From the NCBI GenBank assembly GCA_946894095.1, contig OX335652.1, positions 20,111,001 through 20,175,000 on the forward strand: DNA of 64,000 bases. The letters are read 5' to 3'. Position numbers and translations under genes: made by a program. The notes beneath the pieces were generated by a model, which saw only the letters and a list, made by a program, of their open reading frames with translations, was not told the DNA's origin and did not search any database. The stretch comes from Incurvaria masculella. Lineage: Eukaryota > Arthropoda > Insecta > Lepidoptera > Incurvariidae. Below are positions 31,730 through 42,544 of this stretch, piece after piece. Every line of letters begins with the position of its first letter. Within the stretch, counting starts at the first letter, position 1.

Positions 31730-32883
31730 GTTTCAGTTTCTTTATTTCCTCCATTAGATGTATACACACTCGGATTCGTCATTTTCTGTCGGTTCGATTA
31801 CTTCTGGCGAAGAAGAGCCGACAAGAAACTTCGTCAGGTTGGTCATTGTATTATTATTTTTTCCAGTGATACTTACAAACTAGTTTACAGCGATTGATTG
31901 ATTACTACTGCTCACAAAGAACATTATTATAAGAACATTATATACATTGGTGAGGAGCAAACTCTTGACTACTATAATGACATCTTATTCTAAATTAATA
32001 GGAATTATGATCTAAATTATTCAGGTGTAAAAAGCCATCGTCATTTTTGATACAAGGTAATATCAAATTAAATATAAGTTAGTAAATAAACAAATTCATA
32101 CTACAATGTAGTACCCATGTCAGAGAAAATAATAATAATAATAAATTTAAAAAAAACACGATACAGAATTTTATCGATTGTCAAGTTGTTAGCTTAAAAA
32201 AAAAATTGATAAATTGGTAGTACCGTGTTAGGTACCCGGTCAAGTATGTAGTCATGAGCTTTAATTTAAACAAGTTTTCTATCTAATAAGGCTTCCTGGA
32301 TAGTGTAGTAGCTTTTTTTAATAATACTGATTTCAATTTGCTCTTAAAACATTTATCTCCTAATTTCCTAATCTCCTCTCGAATTTTGTTGTATAACCTA
32401 ATACTATTGCATATAAAACTTTTTGAAAATTTTGATGACCTATGCTTAACATTTTGTCTAGTATCGTAGTCATGTACATCAGCATTTAAGGTATTATGGT
32501 GCTTATATTTCCTAGCATGGCAGAGATTTTGATACACATATGCACTAGGTAGGGTCATAATTCCTATTTCGCTGAATACATTCCTACAAGAATCTATAGC
32601 TTTCATGCTAAGAATACAACGCAAGGCTCTTTTTTGCAAGACAAATATTCTATTTGCTTCTGCTGCATTTCCCCAAAACATTAGTCCATACAACATGAGA
32701 CTATCGAAGTAAGCAAAGTAGACAGTTTTTGCAGCTTCTGTGCCACAGAGTTCCTTGATTTTTTTAATGGCATAACAGGCTGAGCTCAGTTTACCAGCAA
32801 GACTGTCTATGTGGGGTTTCCAGCAGAATCTATTGTCAATTATTAATCCCAGAAAAAGTTAATTCATTAGCTATGTTCCTCAC
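31730..32883 (-). mobile_element. 5'-truncated LINE with TATCA target duplication
   Basis: The insert reads leftward: reverse transcriptase C-terminus (32870-32283), then a 3' UTR shared with 20925-21255, ending at 'gaaactgaaac' (31730). A 5-bp TATCA on both sides fits target-primed insertion, but such a short duplication could also be chance. Confidence 0.8.
32283..32870 (-). pseudogene. LINE reverse transcriptase C-terminal region
   Basis: Reading leftward: 'LGLIIDNRFCWKPHIDSLAG', 'KLSSACYAIKKIKEL', 'YFAYFDSLMLYGLMFWGNA' (from about 32855), then 'FVLQKRALRCILSMKAIDSC' and 'IRLYNKIREEIRKLG', with the stop at 32283-32285. ATG at 32696 is only an internal methionine; the frame is open far upstream of it. 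Just before 'LGLIID' the reading changes frame ('NIANELTF' in another phase, about 32860), so one indel is present. The pattern (LG..ID...W..HI, YGL.FWGN, LQKRA.R) is that of the domain after the RT fingers and palm in CR1- and Jockey-type LINEs. Catalytic motifs are absent because of 5' truncation. Confidence 0.85.
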
Positions 32884-33062
32884 TATCACTGTTCCTAGAC
32901 ATTCGGTTTATTCATCAGTAGCCACATACCAATATCTATTTTATATAGCCAATATAGATAACGCAACCACTTGGCACAGGCAGACTGACACATTTAGCTT
33001 CAGAGGCTTGGTCTATATCCTATGAACCTACCGTCACCATTTTCGTCGCGACCTCCTAGTCT

Positions 33063-33421
33063 ATTATTGCAAATGGCGAAGTTAGGTAGACACTGGCCGA
33101 GATCTTGGAGCGAAAACATGTGCGTGCGTTAAAAAATACAGTTTGCCGTACGTGTGGCCACGCGTGTCAACCTGGACCGCCGCGCGGTTTCTATCGTCCG
33201 ATACGCTGCCAAGAAAAATATTGCTTCGCATTTGTCGGCACTCTCCAGAAGAGCGCCGCCATTTGCGGTGATGCGGACACTTTGTCCCGGAGATGCCACG
33301 TTGATTTGTACACGAGAAGACGACCATTCACGCGGCTGTGGGAAGCTTCTAGCAGAGGGAAAGTTGTATTTTATCACGCTTGTACCATGTAAGTGTTATT
33401 TCTCCACTTCCATGGCTTCTA
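33063..33421. other. GC-rich island, possible exon
   Basis: About 33090-33390 is distinctly GC-richer than its surroundings and open in several frames on both strands (for example 33105-33392 plus, 33129-33377 minus). The plus frames reach 'catGTAAGTg' at 33390, a fair splice donor, and an in-frame stop. None of the translations resembles a family I know. It is squeezed between a transposon end and a SINE. Confidence 0.3.
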
Positions 33422-33836
33422 GGGCGGCTCGTAGCCTAGTGGCGCGGGGACTGGCCTAGCGTTCCAGAGGCCTGGGTTCAATTCCGACATGCACCACTGT
33501 CTTTCTCTTTCGGAGTTCGATAAGTGCATTTCGTCACGGATGCGAGCTGCTCCATGGTTCGGAATCCATATAAAACTGTAGGTCCCCGTCGTCTACTAGG
33601 TGGTAGGGTTTAAGCCCGCCCGGGTTGGTACCATCGCATCGGACGAAAATATGGTCGAAGCGGCAATGAAAAATTATCCGTGTTTTCCATCCAGTTCAAT
33701 GTAGCCGTGCTCATAAAGGGAAGGTCCTGGCATGGCGCCTAATTCCTTCGGGAATGTCGTGCATTGGGCTAATAACATAACGGTAGTTGTGTGGTATTAG
33801 CCATCCATGTCAGGTCGCATAGAAGAAGAAAAAAAC
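33422..33836 (+). mobile_element. SINE with tRNA-like head, copy C, full length
   Basis: Head has an A box 'tagcctagtggcg' (about 33432) and a B box 'gggttcaattcc' (about 33473), as in tRNA-derived SINEs. The body follows: 'ggttcggaatcca', 'ctgtaggtccccg', 'aggtggtagggtttaa', 'gcggcaatgaaaaa', 'ggtcctggcatggcgcctaa', 'tattagccatccatgtcagg', and a tail 'agaagaagaaaaaaac'. About 410 bp. It uses the same body as the 5S-headed copies at 30436 and 47171. Transcription would start at the head by RNA polymerase III. Confidence 0.9.
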
Positions 33837-35206
33837 TCATTCGCGTAAACTCATAGAGGGATCAATTTGATTTATTTTTCATTAAATGTTCACCTAAAAC
33901 ATGAAACTACTTACACGCTTTTCTGAAATAGCAAAACCATCCGCGAAAATTGGTATCCGATCAGCAAACCTTAACCAACTGCTTGACCTCACTTGACCTA
34001 ATCTTGTAAACAGCGCTGCCTAATTACCGAAACAGTTGTACGATCTGAAACGGGGTACCCCAAATAATAACACGAGCAAAACTACTTTTGTTACTAAACT
34101 TACACGATTCGATCCTTACTATTTCCACATAGAACCACTAGGGGAGAAAATTTCAACTTAACGAAAAAAGAAAAATCTCAATACAAAGTCATCAGTGAAC
34201 AAGGCCAAAACATATAAACACATTTCCTAGTCGAATCCTTCAAATTTTAGAAGTCTGTTAATAACTATCGCCTATGGCACCAGAATTATTGCCATTTATG
34301 CATGCAAATTAATTTGAAAATCAGTTAACGTAATTGTTTCATTGTTGACTGAAAATGTGTACCCACGGAAACCAGCCCTCTATTCTAGCCTTTTTTTATT
34401 GAACTTGATATGAGTTCACACCTACTTTTAAGATTAAAAAAACCCCGCATCCCTAAAATACTATACCTTGTCAGGAGTTTATTTACTGACCGACAATATT
34501 TTCCTTATTAGATTCCGTCTTTCATTAAATGCGACGGTAGCAATCGAAGCAACACTTAATGTTATATCCATGTTTTTATCGTCATTTAATTAAAAGAACA
34601 CATTAATATGCCATTACCTGTTACCATAATAATTATGGTTAGTTAAATTCTGTATTGATTAAAAAAGTAAATATTACGTCACAAATTTTGCCTTCAAATC
34701 ATTCCAATACTATAAAGTTCCAGTAATAACAAGTTAAACTCGATTCCATAGCATTTCCCCCGGGTCGATGAGAGCCAAAGCGTTATTTGAACATTCGCCG
34801 TGTCAATAATAATTTAACAGTTCTCAATACTGTTGTATAAAATAATTAACCTCCGGACTACTCTACGTCGCAACCATTTCGGATATTATTTTACTGCCGA
34901 CTGTTTGCCGATGTACAGGTTGAATATATATTTTTTTAAATATTCTAATTATTACCATGTCTTCTAACTTAAAATAATAATTTAGTATCAGCTACATTTT
35001 CGACTCAAACATATTATATTCTCTAACACATTTGCTTTAAAGCGTAATTATGCGATTTCTGCTCCAAAATCTGTAAATATCGACTTCTCTTCGCTCTTTA
35101 CAATAAGGCGGGTTTTGGTGCCAAAACTCGATCGACATACTATATGCTACGGTAAATATATAGCATCTATTGCCAAATATGATTTAAGAACGGCCCGTAA
35201 GCTATG
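33837..35206. other. AT-rich, no recognised gene or repeat
   Basis: The longest repeat-free stretch in the window. No ORF or family recognised; probably intronic or intergenic unique DNA. Confidence 0.45.
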
Positions 35207-35538
35207 CTCCCCATACAAACGTAGTTTACTAATCATTTAGAAACCGCTATTCCAATTAAATTGATATTTAATATCTAATATCAGGTTACAAATATCTGTG
35301 TCTGCACGCTATTGTTTTTTTTTTTTTTAAATCCAATCCGAATGAAATGAAGGCAACAATAAAATATACATACGAATTTAGTTTTCGCTGTGGTTTGACC
35401 CAGAATACATTTACCGAAAAAACAAAGTCATGCAGACATAGATATTTGTAGCCTAATATTAGATACCAAATATCAAGTAAGTTGGAATAGTGGTTTTCAA
35501 ACTATTACTAAACTACGTTTGTATGAGAGGCGAAATTT
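35207..35538. mobile_element. foldback MITE with about 100-bp inverted arms
   Basis: 35211-35312 ('catacaaacgtagtttacta', 'agaaaccgctattccaatt', 'aaatatctgtgtctgcacg') pairs with 35428-35534 ('catgcagacatagatatttg', 'ttggaatagtggttttc', 'tactaaactacgtttgtatg'). Total about 330 bp with an AT-rich loop. No clear flanking duplication found. Confidence 0.8.
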
Positions 35539-37049
35539 TCTAAATGAAGACAGCAATACATTTTAATGTTTAATTTTTCATTTGAATTTGTACTCATTGT
35601 CCGCAATGCCTCCACAAAATGAGACAATATGTTATATAAGCAAACATTAGGTATGTATTATAATTTTATACATATTCACACATTATACAACAGCACCAAA
35701 TTAGCTAAGCTGCCTTTAATGTTATTTTAGTAGTGGCACAATATTTTGTTGTAATAAGCCGTAGATTCCCATACACAATGTATATTTTCTTGCCTGCCGA
35801 AGAGACTGAACCGTGAAGGCCAAAATACATTAAAATATTTACCGCCGTGAATGAGTATTTATCATCAGCCTGTAGCTGTTACAGAGCAGTGAGAGTTCTC
35901 TAACTGTCAGAGGGAAAATTGACACAATAATGTCACCCTTCCACTAATGGTCTGCAGACGAAATAGAATTATACGCATATGTCGCACGGTCAGGTTACAA
36001 GTTCCATTCATACAACTACGATTGTATGTAGTTACTATATGGACATATTGATGTTAGAGGCACTTTATTGTGTACCTATTTATCGAGGTTATTTTCATGT
36101 TTAAGTTTATTAAAATATTATTTTAGTCTTTTTTGACATTATATTGATCCCATCCTCTTCGTCTAGGTTATTAATGCTCGGAGGTAAACTATTGACAAGC
36201 TGTCGCATGCACTTCTCTGACATATTTGTAACATAACATATTCTCTGTCGCCAGTCGAGTTGAGTGTCCGCGTGATATTTGTTTCTGACCCTAGAACGAC
36301 CATGTGTCTATAAAGAAGAAATTAAACTTTAAAATGAATAAAAGCCATCAATTTATTACATAACACAATTTTCATAATATAAAAGCCTATCGCTATATTT
36401 ACCGGTGCATTTAAACAAGAATATAACATGACAGTACCGGAAAACCGAAAGTTCGACAAATACAAATGTAACGGTGTATAATGACATATAAGAACACAAC
36501 ATCCGACGATCTTGAAACAAGCTTTTTTCTTCGATGTTTTGAATAATAATAATAATCGTGTTTTATATCGGGCCATATTATCCATATTGGAATGCATCAT
36601 ATCACATTGAATAAACACTTCAACATCACAATTAAAATCAAAATAAATACAACAAAAATCGATTTAATTCAATATAAGCTAAAATATCAAAATCGGTGGA
36701 CGGACATACAAAATACATAAAGTCGTACATATAACCTCCTCCTTTTGTGAAGTCGTTTAAAATAAATCAATTTAATTACAGTCAATATTCCAAATACTTA
36801 AAATTTCAAATTATAAAAATATGTACATGTTATGAAATAATGTGTCCAAATTGTATATTCGTATTGAATAATCCAAATTGTATAATCATCACAAGCGCTA
36901 TTCGTAGATATTTGGTTTTTTTCCTTTAGGTTTCTGATTACTTAGAAGGACGACAAATTTGTAAAAAAAAGGTTAGATTGGATGCCCAAATCATGCATAT
37001 GTTGCGGGTATAACTAAAATTTTCTATTTAATAGTTTATTTCAGCTTAT
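35539..37049. other. AT-rich, no recognised gene
   Basis: Only a fragment of the 'gaagtcggtt' repeat is recognisable at about 36690-36763 ('aaaatcggtggacgg', 'ataacctcctccttttgtga'). A 98-codon minus frame at 36322-36618 shows no domain. Confidence 0.4.
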
Positions 37050-37053
37050 TTAA

Positions 37054-37780
37054 GGATGTTCCGACCCAACAAATATTTTTTTTACACAGAACGCAAAAAG
37101 TATTGCACTTTAAGGCAAGAATTCGTCAAAAATATTTAATATAGCCATAGTAGTTGCAGCGAAAACATATTCACAATTTCAGGTTTAATGGTTTCGTTGT
37201 AATTGCCGATTAGATGTTTTACACCGTTAGATGGCGCTGTTAAATAAATATCGTATTTAAATAAATTGTAACAAAACCAATAATCCTGAAATTGTGAAAT
37301 TGTTTTCGCTGCACGTAATATGACTATATTAAACTTTTATTATTAATTCGTGGCTTAAGGCTGTTCCGACCCATATAAAGTTGTTTGCACACATAACGCA
37401 AAAAGTATTGCACTTTAAGCCACGAATTCATAATAAAAGTTTAATATAGTCATATTACTTGCAGCGATAACAATTTCACAATTTCAGGATTATTGGTTTT
37501 GTTACAATTTATTTAAATACGATTTTTATTTAACAGCTCCATCTAACGGTGTAAAACTTCTAATCGGCAATTACAACGAAACCATTAAACCTGAAATTGT
37601 GAATATGTTTTCGCTGCAACTACTATGGCTATATTTAATATTTTTGACGAATTCGTGCCTTAAAGTGCAATACTTTTTGCGTTCTGTGTAAAAAAAAACA
37701 TTGTATGGGTCGGAACATCCTTAAAGTGCAATACTTTTTGCGTTATGTGTGCAAACAACTTTATATGGGTCGGAACAGCC
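37054..37780 (+). mobile_element. TTAA MITE family 1, copy 2, split by copy 3
   Basis: Starts GGATGTTCCGACCC after TTAA 37050-37053 and ends ...GGGTCGGAACAGCC before TTAA 37781-37784. It is interrupted at its internal TTAA by another copy (37359-37720). Without the insert it is 301 + 4 + 56 = 361 bp, the normal size. Confidence 0.92.
37359..37720 (-). mobile_element. TTAA MITE family 1, copy 3, inserted inside copy 2
   Basis: Reversed, 362 bp, from GGCTGTTCCGACCC to ...GGGTCGGAACATCC. Flanked by TTAA at 37355-37358 and 37721-37724. The TTAA it used is part of the family's own inner sequence ('gtggcTTAAagtgcaat'), so both halves of copy 2 rejoin exactly. Confidence 0.92.
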
Positions 37781-37794
37781 TTAATTAATTAATT

Positions 37795-37865
37795 ATTGTT
37801 TATTGTGTATTGATCACACTGCAATCGAATTTGTCATATTTTATAATTAGCCAATTCATCAGCCA
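37795..37865 (-). mobile_element. LINE 3'-end remnant
   Basis: 'cacactgcaatcgaatttgtc' and 'ataattagccaattcatcag' parallel the remnant at 28490-28530. Confidence 0.45.
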
Positions 37866-38711
37866 TTCATAGGCAATGGTTAGAATGTGAACGAACGTTT
37901 GAAAGATATAGCGTTGGACGCAGCGCGACTTAGGGCCGAGTGCTCAAAAGGACAAAAAATCAAAATATGATTAAACACGTCACTTTGTGTGGACAGTGAG
38001 GAAGGAACTCCATGCGTTTCACTAAAAGTGACGTGTTTGAACATTGATTAACTCAGCCGTTTCTTCGTTCAATCGGGGCTTACCCTAACGACAGGGTCAC
38101 TGGTATCTGCCAAGAAGGGAATGAGGAATTAAAGCTTCACGCACAGCCCTGGTTCCACCCCATGTCTTGCTGTCTTGCTCTCCCTCCCCTCACCCCACCA
38201 TCTCACCGCCCGCAGCAAGTGCTCGACTACACCCTATCATGATTGATGGATAACCTATACGATCTACTATCTTCGCATCGCAAAAGCAATATCGACCTTG
38301 ACTGTTAAAGCAAACGGGTTATTATCGCTTATTAATGTTTGAGATTTAGAGTCGTTTTCGACTGCGATACGGAGCACGGCTCTCGAAAAAGACGCCAACA
38401 CGAAAACAACCCTGAGGTTAAGCTATTATGACAAACAATCGGTGGTTCGCGGCGATGATTGAAAGCGTGCAATTTTTCTGTGGCGTTTTCCTCGAGTTCC
38501 ACAATCTTTATATCTTTTCTGCTACGGTCAATTACTGGTACGACTTTTGTGCCACTTAAGTAGTGAGACGGCGGAGTATGATTTATGGTGGAAAGCGGTA
38601 ACGCGAGCGCTCTGCGATCGAGTGTAATCCGATGTCGAGAGATATTAGCTTTCGACGGAGTCTTGATTGAACGATTTCGTTGGGATTGTGATTGTTTCTG
38701 TGCTGATCGTA
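37866..38711. other. moderately GC-rich stretch with an unrecognised minus-strand open frame
   Basis: On the minus strand a frame is open from the MITE junction at about 38711 down to a stop at 38332. Readable pieces are 'RRALALPLSTINHTPPSHYL' and 'SRKDIKIVELEENATEKLH'. It has no ATG outside the MITE and no family I know. Its composition looks more protein-like than neighbouring frames, so a cut-off host exon is conceivable. 38165-38225 is a CT-rich tract. Confidence 0.3.
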
Positions 38712-38762
38712 TTTTTTGGGGTTCCGTACCCAAAGGGTGAAAACGAAACCCTATTACTAAGC
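38712..38762 (-). mobile_element. (GTCY)n MITE, copy 11, 3' hairpin only
   Basis: Only 'ggggttccgtacccaaaggg' to 'accctattactaag' remains (about 50 bp), the 3' hairpin end. Confidence 0.8.
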
Positions 38763-38989
38763 GAGAGCTCACTCTGCTAACAAACTGCTATGCAGTTTGG
38801 CAGAACTTTGTTTTAATAATTTTGTATTATACTTTCATGTTTATCTATATCTATAATATGGCTGCCTCGGCAGACCTAGAGGAGATATTTTATTTATAAT
38901 GCACATACTATATTCTCTATTTAGTTTAATTTGTTTTATGTTCATTACTCTATTAAATAAGGTTCAATTAAAACAATAAAACACAATAT

Positions 38990-39428
38990 AACGCTTCATT
39001 ACCAGAAGGGTGAGTAGTGAGTGTTAAATTCTTATAACTTGCGAACCACTTACCCGATTTATGTGCGTATTTTATCAATATCTCTCTGGGAGCAGTCAGG
39101 TTCGAGATGGGTTACTGTTTTCGGTGTTGAGGCTAGCTGTGGGTTGGAGTCCACGCAAAACTTACCTACTTTACACGTTACTTACTTACTAGGTAAGCAA
39201 TGTTACAGTGCAAGCCACCAAATGTCAGCGAAGCTCTAAAAGGGAATTATTGGATGTTTCTCATTAAATCATGCTATTTCATCTCGAACGAACTTGATTA
39301 AATTTGGTAGATGGATACATTGTCCTGGACCAGTTTGACCCTATTTTGGATCAGTCATGTGGGCTACTTTTTATCCATGAAATAATTTAGCCGACACTAA
39401 CCCGAGCGAAGCCGGGTACCGCAGCTAG
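38990..39428 (+). mobile_element. Helitron-like element, 3' end
   Basis: The segment ends in 'acccgagcgaagccgggt', a short hairpin, followed seven bases later by CTAG (39425-39428) and then T. This is the hairpin-plus-CTRR terminus of Helitrons, which insert between A and T and make no target duplication. The upstream sequence ('cttgcgaaccacttacccga', 'ttgattaaatttggtagatgg', 'tgggctactttttatcc') has the look of lepidopteran Helitron bodies. The 5' border is a guess; no Rep/helicase is encoded. Confidence 0.65.
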
Positions 39429-39443
39429 TTCACAATAAAAAAA

Positions 39444-39633
39444 AAGCCTTTGCTGTCCGTCTGTCCGTCCGTCACAGGACGAGGACACAGGAGAGTGCAT
39501 ATTAATTTTGCCGCTATAACAGCAAATAGGTAAAATAAAAAAATAAAAAAAACGTGATTTTTTTGTGTTAAATCTTGTACGTTGGTACGGAACCCTTTGT
39601 GCGCGAGTCCGACTCGCACTTGGCCGGTTTTTT
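39444..39633 (-). mobile_element. (GTCY)n MITE, copy 12, truncated
   Basis: Lacks the 3' hairpin and begins at 'gcctttgctgtccgtctg'. The 5' hairpin end is intact. Lies just after the Helitron end. Confidence 0.85.
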
Positions 39634-39649
39634 ATGTTGAGCGCGGCAT

Positions 39650-39950
39650 ATGGCGTTCGCTAGGATCTCATATATGAGGTGTCCGAGGACGCTTATGGCA
39701 TTTCTAACTTTCAGGGGGGTACGAGAACCATGGCGACCGGCCAGGTGCTTCTTCAGAACATGTTTATAGGATCCCGAGTTGTACTTTGGAGGAGTCTATT
39801 CCATTGTTTGCCGACCCTACGGATAAAGGATCTTGAGGATCGGTTGGTTCTGATTTTTTGAATGTCGACATTGATTGGGTGCATTCCCTGCATGCTTAGC
39901 GTGGAGCGATGGTAGAACGGAGGAACAGCGTCCGACAAGCATTCTGCGTG
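39650..39950 (-). mobile_element. CR1/Jockey-like LINE C-terminal fragment
   Basis: Leftward frame 39938-39753: 'MHPINVDIQKIRTNRSSRSF', 'RRVGKQWNRLLQSTTRD', then a stop. It is the better-preserved counterpart of 27040-27260. Confidence 0.75.
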
Positions 39951-39979
39951 GTAAATACGGTATATCGTGTCGTATCACC

Positions 39980-40057
39980 CTCTGTGTTATATATAACCAC
40001 AGAAATCGGAATATACTAAACAATAATAATTCAGATTTCTGTGTATATAACACAGAG
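39980..40057. repeat. inverted repeat, about 24-bp arms
   Basis: 'ctctgtgttatatataacca' with 'cagaaatc' (39980-40007) pairs with 'gatttctgtgtatataacac' and 'agag' (40034-40057), four bases being unpaired in the left arm. Small foldback. Confidence 0.7.
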
Positions 40058-40164
40058 AGAGAGACCCTGCAACTTTCTGCGCGGCGCTACGTATTTCTAA
40101 AGTGCATTATGGGCCAGATTCAAGAAAATGGTATCCTACTAATAAGTAAAATTATAGTAAAATG

Positions 40165-40501
40165 AAAAGTCTTCAGTCAGTCAGCGTGTTTGCGTCCACT
40201 GCTGGACATACGCCTCTCCAATCCTTCTCCAGTCCTCCCGGCCCTCAGCGGTACGGAACCACTGCTTTCCGCCGACGCACTTGATGTCGTCTTCCCACCT
40301 GGCGGGTGGTCTTCCCACACTCCGTTTGCCTGTCCTCGGCCGCCAGTGTAGGACACGGTTACTCCAATGGTCGTCGTCTCTTCGGCTGACGTGACCAGCC
40401 CACAGCCATTTGAGCTTAGCCACCCGGTGTCCAATATCGACTACTTTGGTACGTCGGCGGATTGCCTCGTTACGCACCATATCCCGTAGAGTAAAAGTCT
40501 T
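40165..40501 (-). mobile_element. 5'-truncated RTE-type LINE with 9-bp target duplication
   Basis: Insert 40174-40492, flanked by AAAAGTCTT at 40165-40173 and 40493-40501. The leftward frame is intact from 'LRDMVRNEAIRRRTKV' through 'GHRVAKLKWLWAGHVSRRDD', 'GKRSVGRPPARWEDDIKCVG' and 'GEAYVQQWTQTR' to a stop, followed by a (CTGA)n tail. Closely similar to 23578-24105 but without its frameshift. Confidence 0.88.
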
Positions 40502-41343
40502 ATGTCTACATATTTTATAAAATTCTAAAACAAAATTAATTTAAACGTAAGTAAGCACATTAAAAAAGTCATTCTCTGGAAATGCATATACGTATAAACA
40601 CATATGTTTCTTGATGTTACAATTTACTAAAAATCGTTTTGTATTTTTAGAGAAATCCTATTTCAAATGCAACGTCAATGGAAACCGTAAAAGTAAACTC
40701 CATTTGTACTCTCCCATAAAATGCATTTGTACCGAACCCTCCCCATTTAAAATCCACCCCAGTCCTCGGATACAACCCGACCGTCCCATACTAATTCCGA
40801 CCTTATCATTGGCGTCTTTAGGTCGGAATCGTTGAACTTTTGAGAAAGGCAATAGTGTACAAAATCGTGGGTGCGCTTGTAATGTCTGGAGATGGTCCCG
40901 GAAGGTCCGGGACGGTCCCTGGGCGGGCGGGCGAGTGGAATTTGACAACACTATCTGCGGGGTCAACTTTATTGCCATACAGATTTATCTCGAACAATGC
41001 ATGCGTCTTTGTCGCTGATATGAAGGATGAATTATGGATTGACGCAGATAGAAAATGGAACGTTTCTGCTGTGGTTCAAAGATAGAGGGATTTCAGACAA
41101 TCCAGGCATTATATATTCGAGGAAATTTGAATCATTTGATTTCCTTATTTCCGATATCGGTTTTTTTGTATTTTATATATAAAATGTTGTCGAAATGTAC
41201 CAATTTTGGTTTGGTTTGCAGAAGCACTATTACATGTATTATAATAACTAGATATGCGGTCCAGTATTTTCCTATTTTTGCTTTAATTTTCTACTGAGTC
41301 AAGTTTATGCTGTGGAAATGCAGGTCTCTCTAACGACTCGTGC
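40502..41343. other. no recognised repeat; several open frames
   Basis: A CA-rich to GC-richer block at about 40720-40970 is open on both strands (for example 40658-40978 minus, 106 codons) without a recognisable domain. 'tgtatttttagag' at about 40640 resembles a splice acceptor. Not enough to call a gene. Confidence 0.3.
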
Positions 41344-41523
41344 CACCTAGGCTGAAATAAACAGTCTTAATCGAAACTAAGACCAACCAACGGTGGTACT
41401 TTGTGACATCACTTTGACACAATTTGTATGGCCGAAATGTCAAATTAATGCAAAGTGACGTCACCAATTATTACTTTTCGTTAGCCTTAGTTATTGCTAG
41501 GACTATTTATCTCAGCCCTGGTG
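41344..41523. mobile_element. foldback MITE, 180 bp
   Basis: Left arm 'cacctaggctgaaataaaca' with 'gtgacatcactttg' and right arm, as reverse complement, 'caccagggctgagataaata' with 'gtgacgtcactttg' are inverted over about 70-80 bp. CA-starting ends hint at hAT, but no 8-bp duplication was confirmed. Confidence 0.7.
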
Positions 41524-41654
41524 TAGGGCGGAGCCTTCCAACAAAAATACATTTAAATCTGATCGATTATAAAATATGACATGGAACTTGTCGTATCTCA
41601 ATAAACTTTAGTGTTGGGCAACAAGGAATCTCTGTTTGAAGCCAAATATAGTTT

Positions 41655-42044
41655 GTTTTTTTTATTTAAGTGGACATGGATGGCTAATACCACACCCACT
41701 ATCATGATATTAGCCCAATCCGCATTCTCGAAGCAATTAGGTGCCATGCCAGGGCTACTATAAACTGGATGGAGAACATTGCCAATTTTTCATCGCCGCT
41801 TCGTACGTCTTTTGATCTAATGCGATTATACGCATTCGGGTGGCCTTAACCCTACCACATAGAAGGGTAAGGAAACCTACAATTTTTCATGGATTCCGAA
41901 CCATTAAATAGCTCGTATTTGTGACGAAATGCACTTACCTTACTCATAAATATAAATAAAGTTTTGCATAAACTGGGCGGGGCTCGAAACCGCGACCTCT
42001 GCTATGGGAGGCGAGTGCCATCGCCCCTGAGCTACGAGCCGCTC
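41655..42044 (-). mobile_element. SINE with tRNA-like head, copy D
   Basis: Leftward from 42044: 'gagcggctcgtagctcaggg' with A box 'tagctcagggg' and B box 'ggtttcgagcccc' (about 41985). The body is diverged: 'ggttcggaatccat', 'gtaggtttccttaccc', 'ctggcatggcacctaa', 'tattagccatccatgtcc', T-run at 41655-41662. The head is nearly a complete tRNA cloverleaf without an intact acceptor pair, so it is not a tRNA gene. Confidence 0.85.
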
Positions 42045-42544
42045 AAAAAGTATTGTTCAGTATTCAATTGATGTAAAATATGTAATTTTAATTCCACTAA
42101 AATGAAGCATTGTCCACTGACTATAAACTCATCTATACCCTCGTTTTATGCAATCATTAAACGTGGGATTATACCACGGATTACATGCATGTACTTCTAT
42201 ATATGGTAATAACATATAAATGATTACAAATACTACCGACACAAGGTATAGGCAGCACCTAACCCAAGCGAGGGAGGTCTGATGCGAAGGATCAATAGCG
42301 TACTAATTGGCTCAAACCCATTCATGATATCTGCTCGCGATATTTCCAGCTATAATTAATTATTTGGACCTGTATAAAGGAGTAGCACTGAACTAATACA
42401 AGGATTAACGTAATCGATTTCGTAGGAAATACATATGGATATGGGCTTACATATTAATTTATACCATCACGCCTTTTCCCTGGAGGGGTAGACCTAGATG
42501 ATAAAGCGCCATGCGGTATCATCGAAGTGACTGCCCAAAAACCC
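42045..42544. other. no recognised feature
   Basis: AT-rich, no family or gene noticed. Confidence 0.4.

Larger units (their letters stand above)
31653..33062 (+). mobile_element. 560-bp-family element, rearranged, split by a LINE
   Basis: 31653-31729 matches the middle of the 560-bp unit ('aggtatatttaagtatttaa', 'taattaataggtatca'). The match resumes at 32889 ('cctagacattcggtttattc') and ends in the outer terminus ...TCGCGACCTCCTAGTC at 33062. TATCA borders the LINE on both sides (31725-31729, 32884-32888). The copy ends with the outer, not the inner, terminus, so it is a recombinant of the two end types and lacks its left outer part. Confidence 0.75.

Noticed and set aside
41980..42044. 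tRNA gene on the minus strand
   Set aside because: A and B boxes are present, but the sequence continues into the SINE body with an A tail and has no intact acceptor stem.
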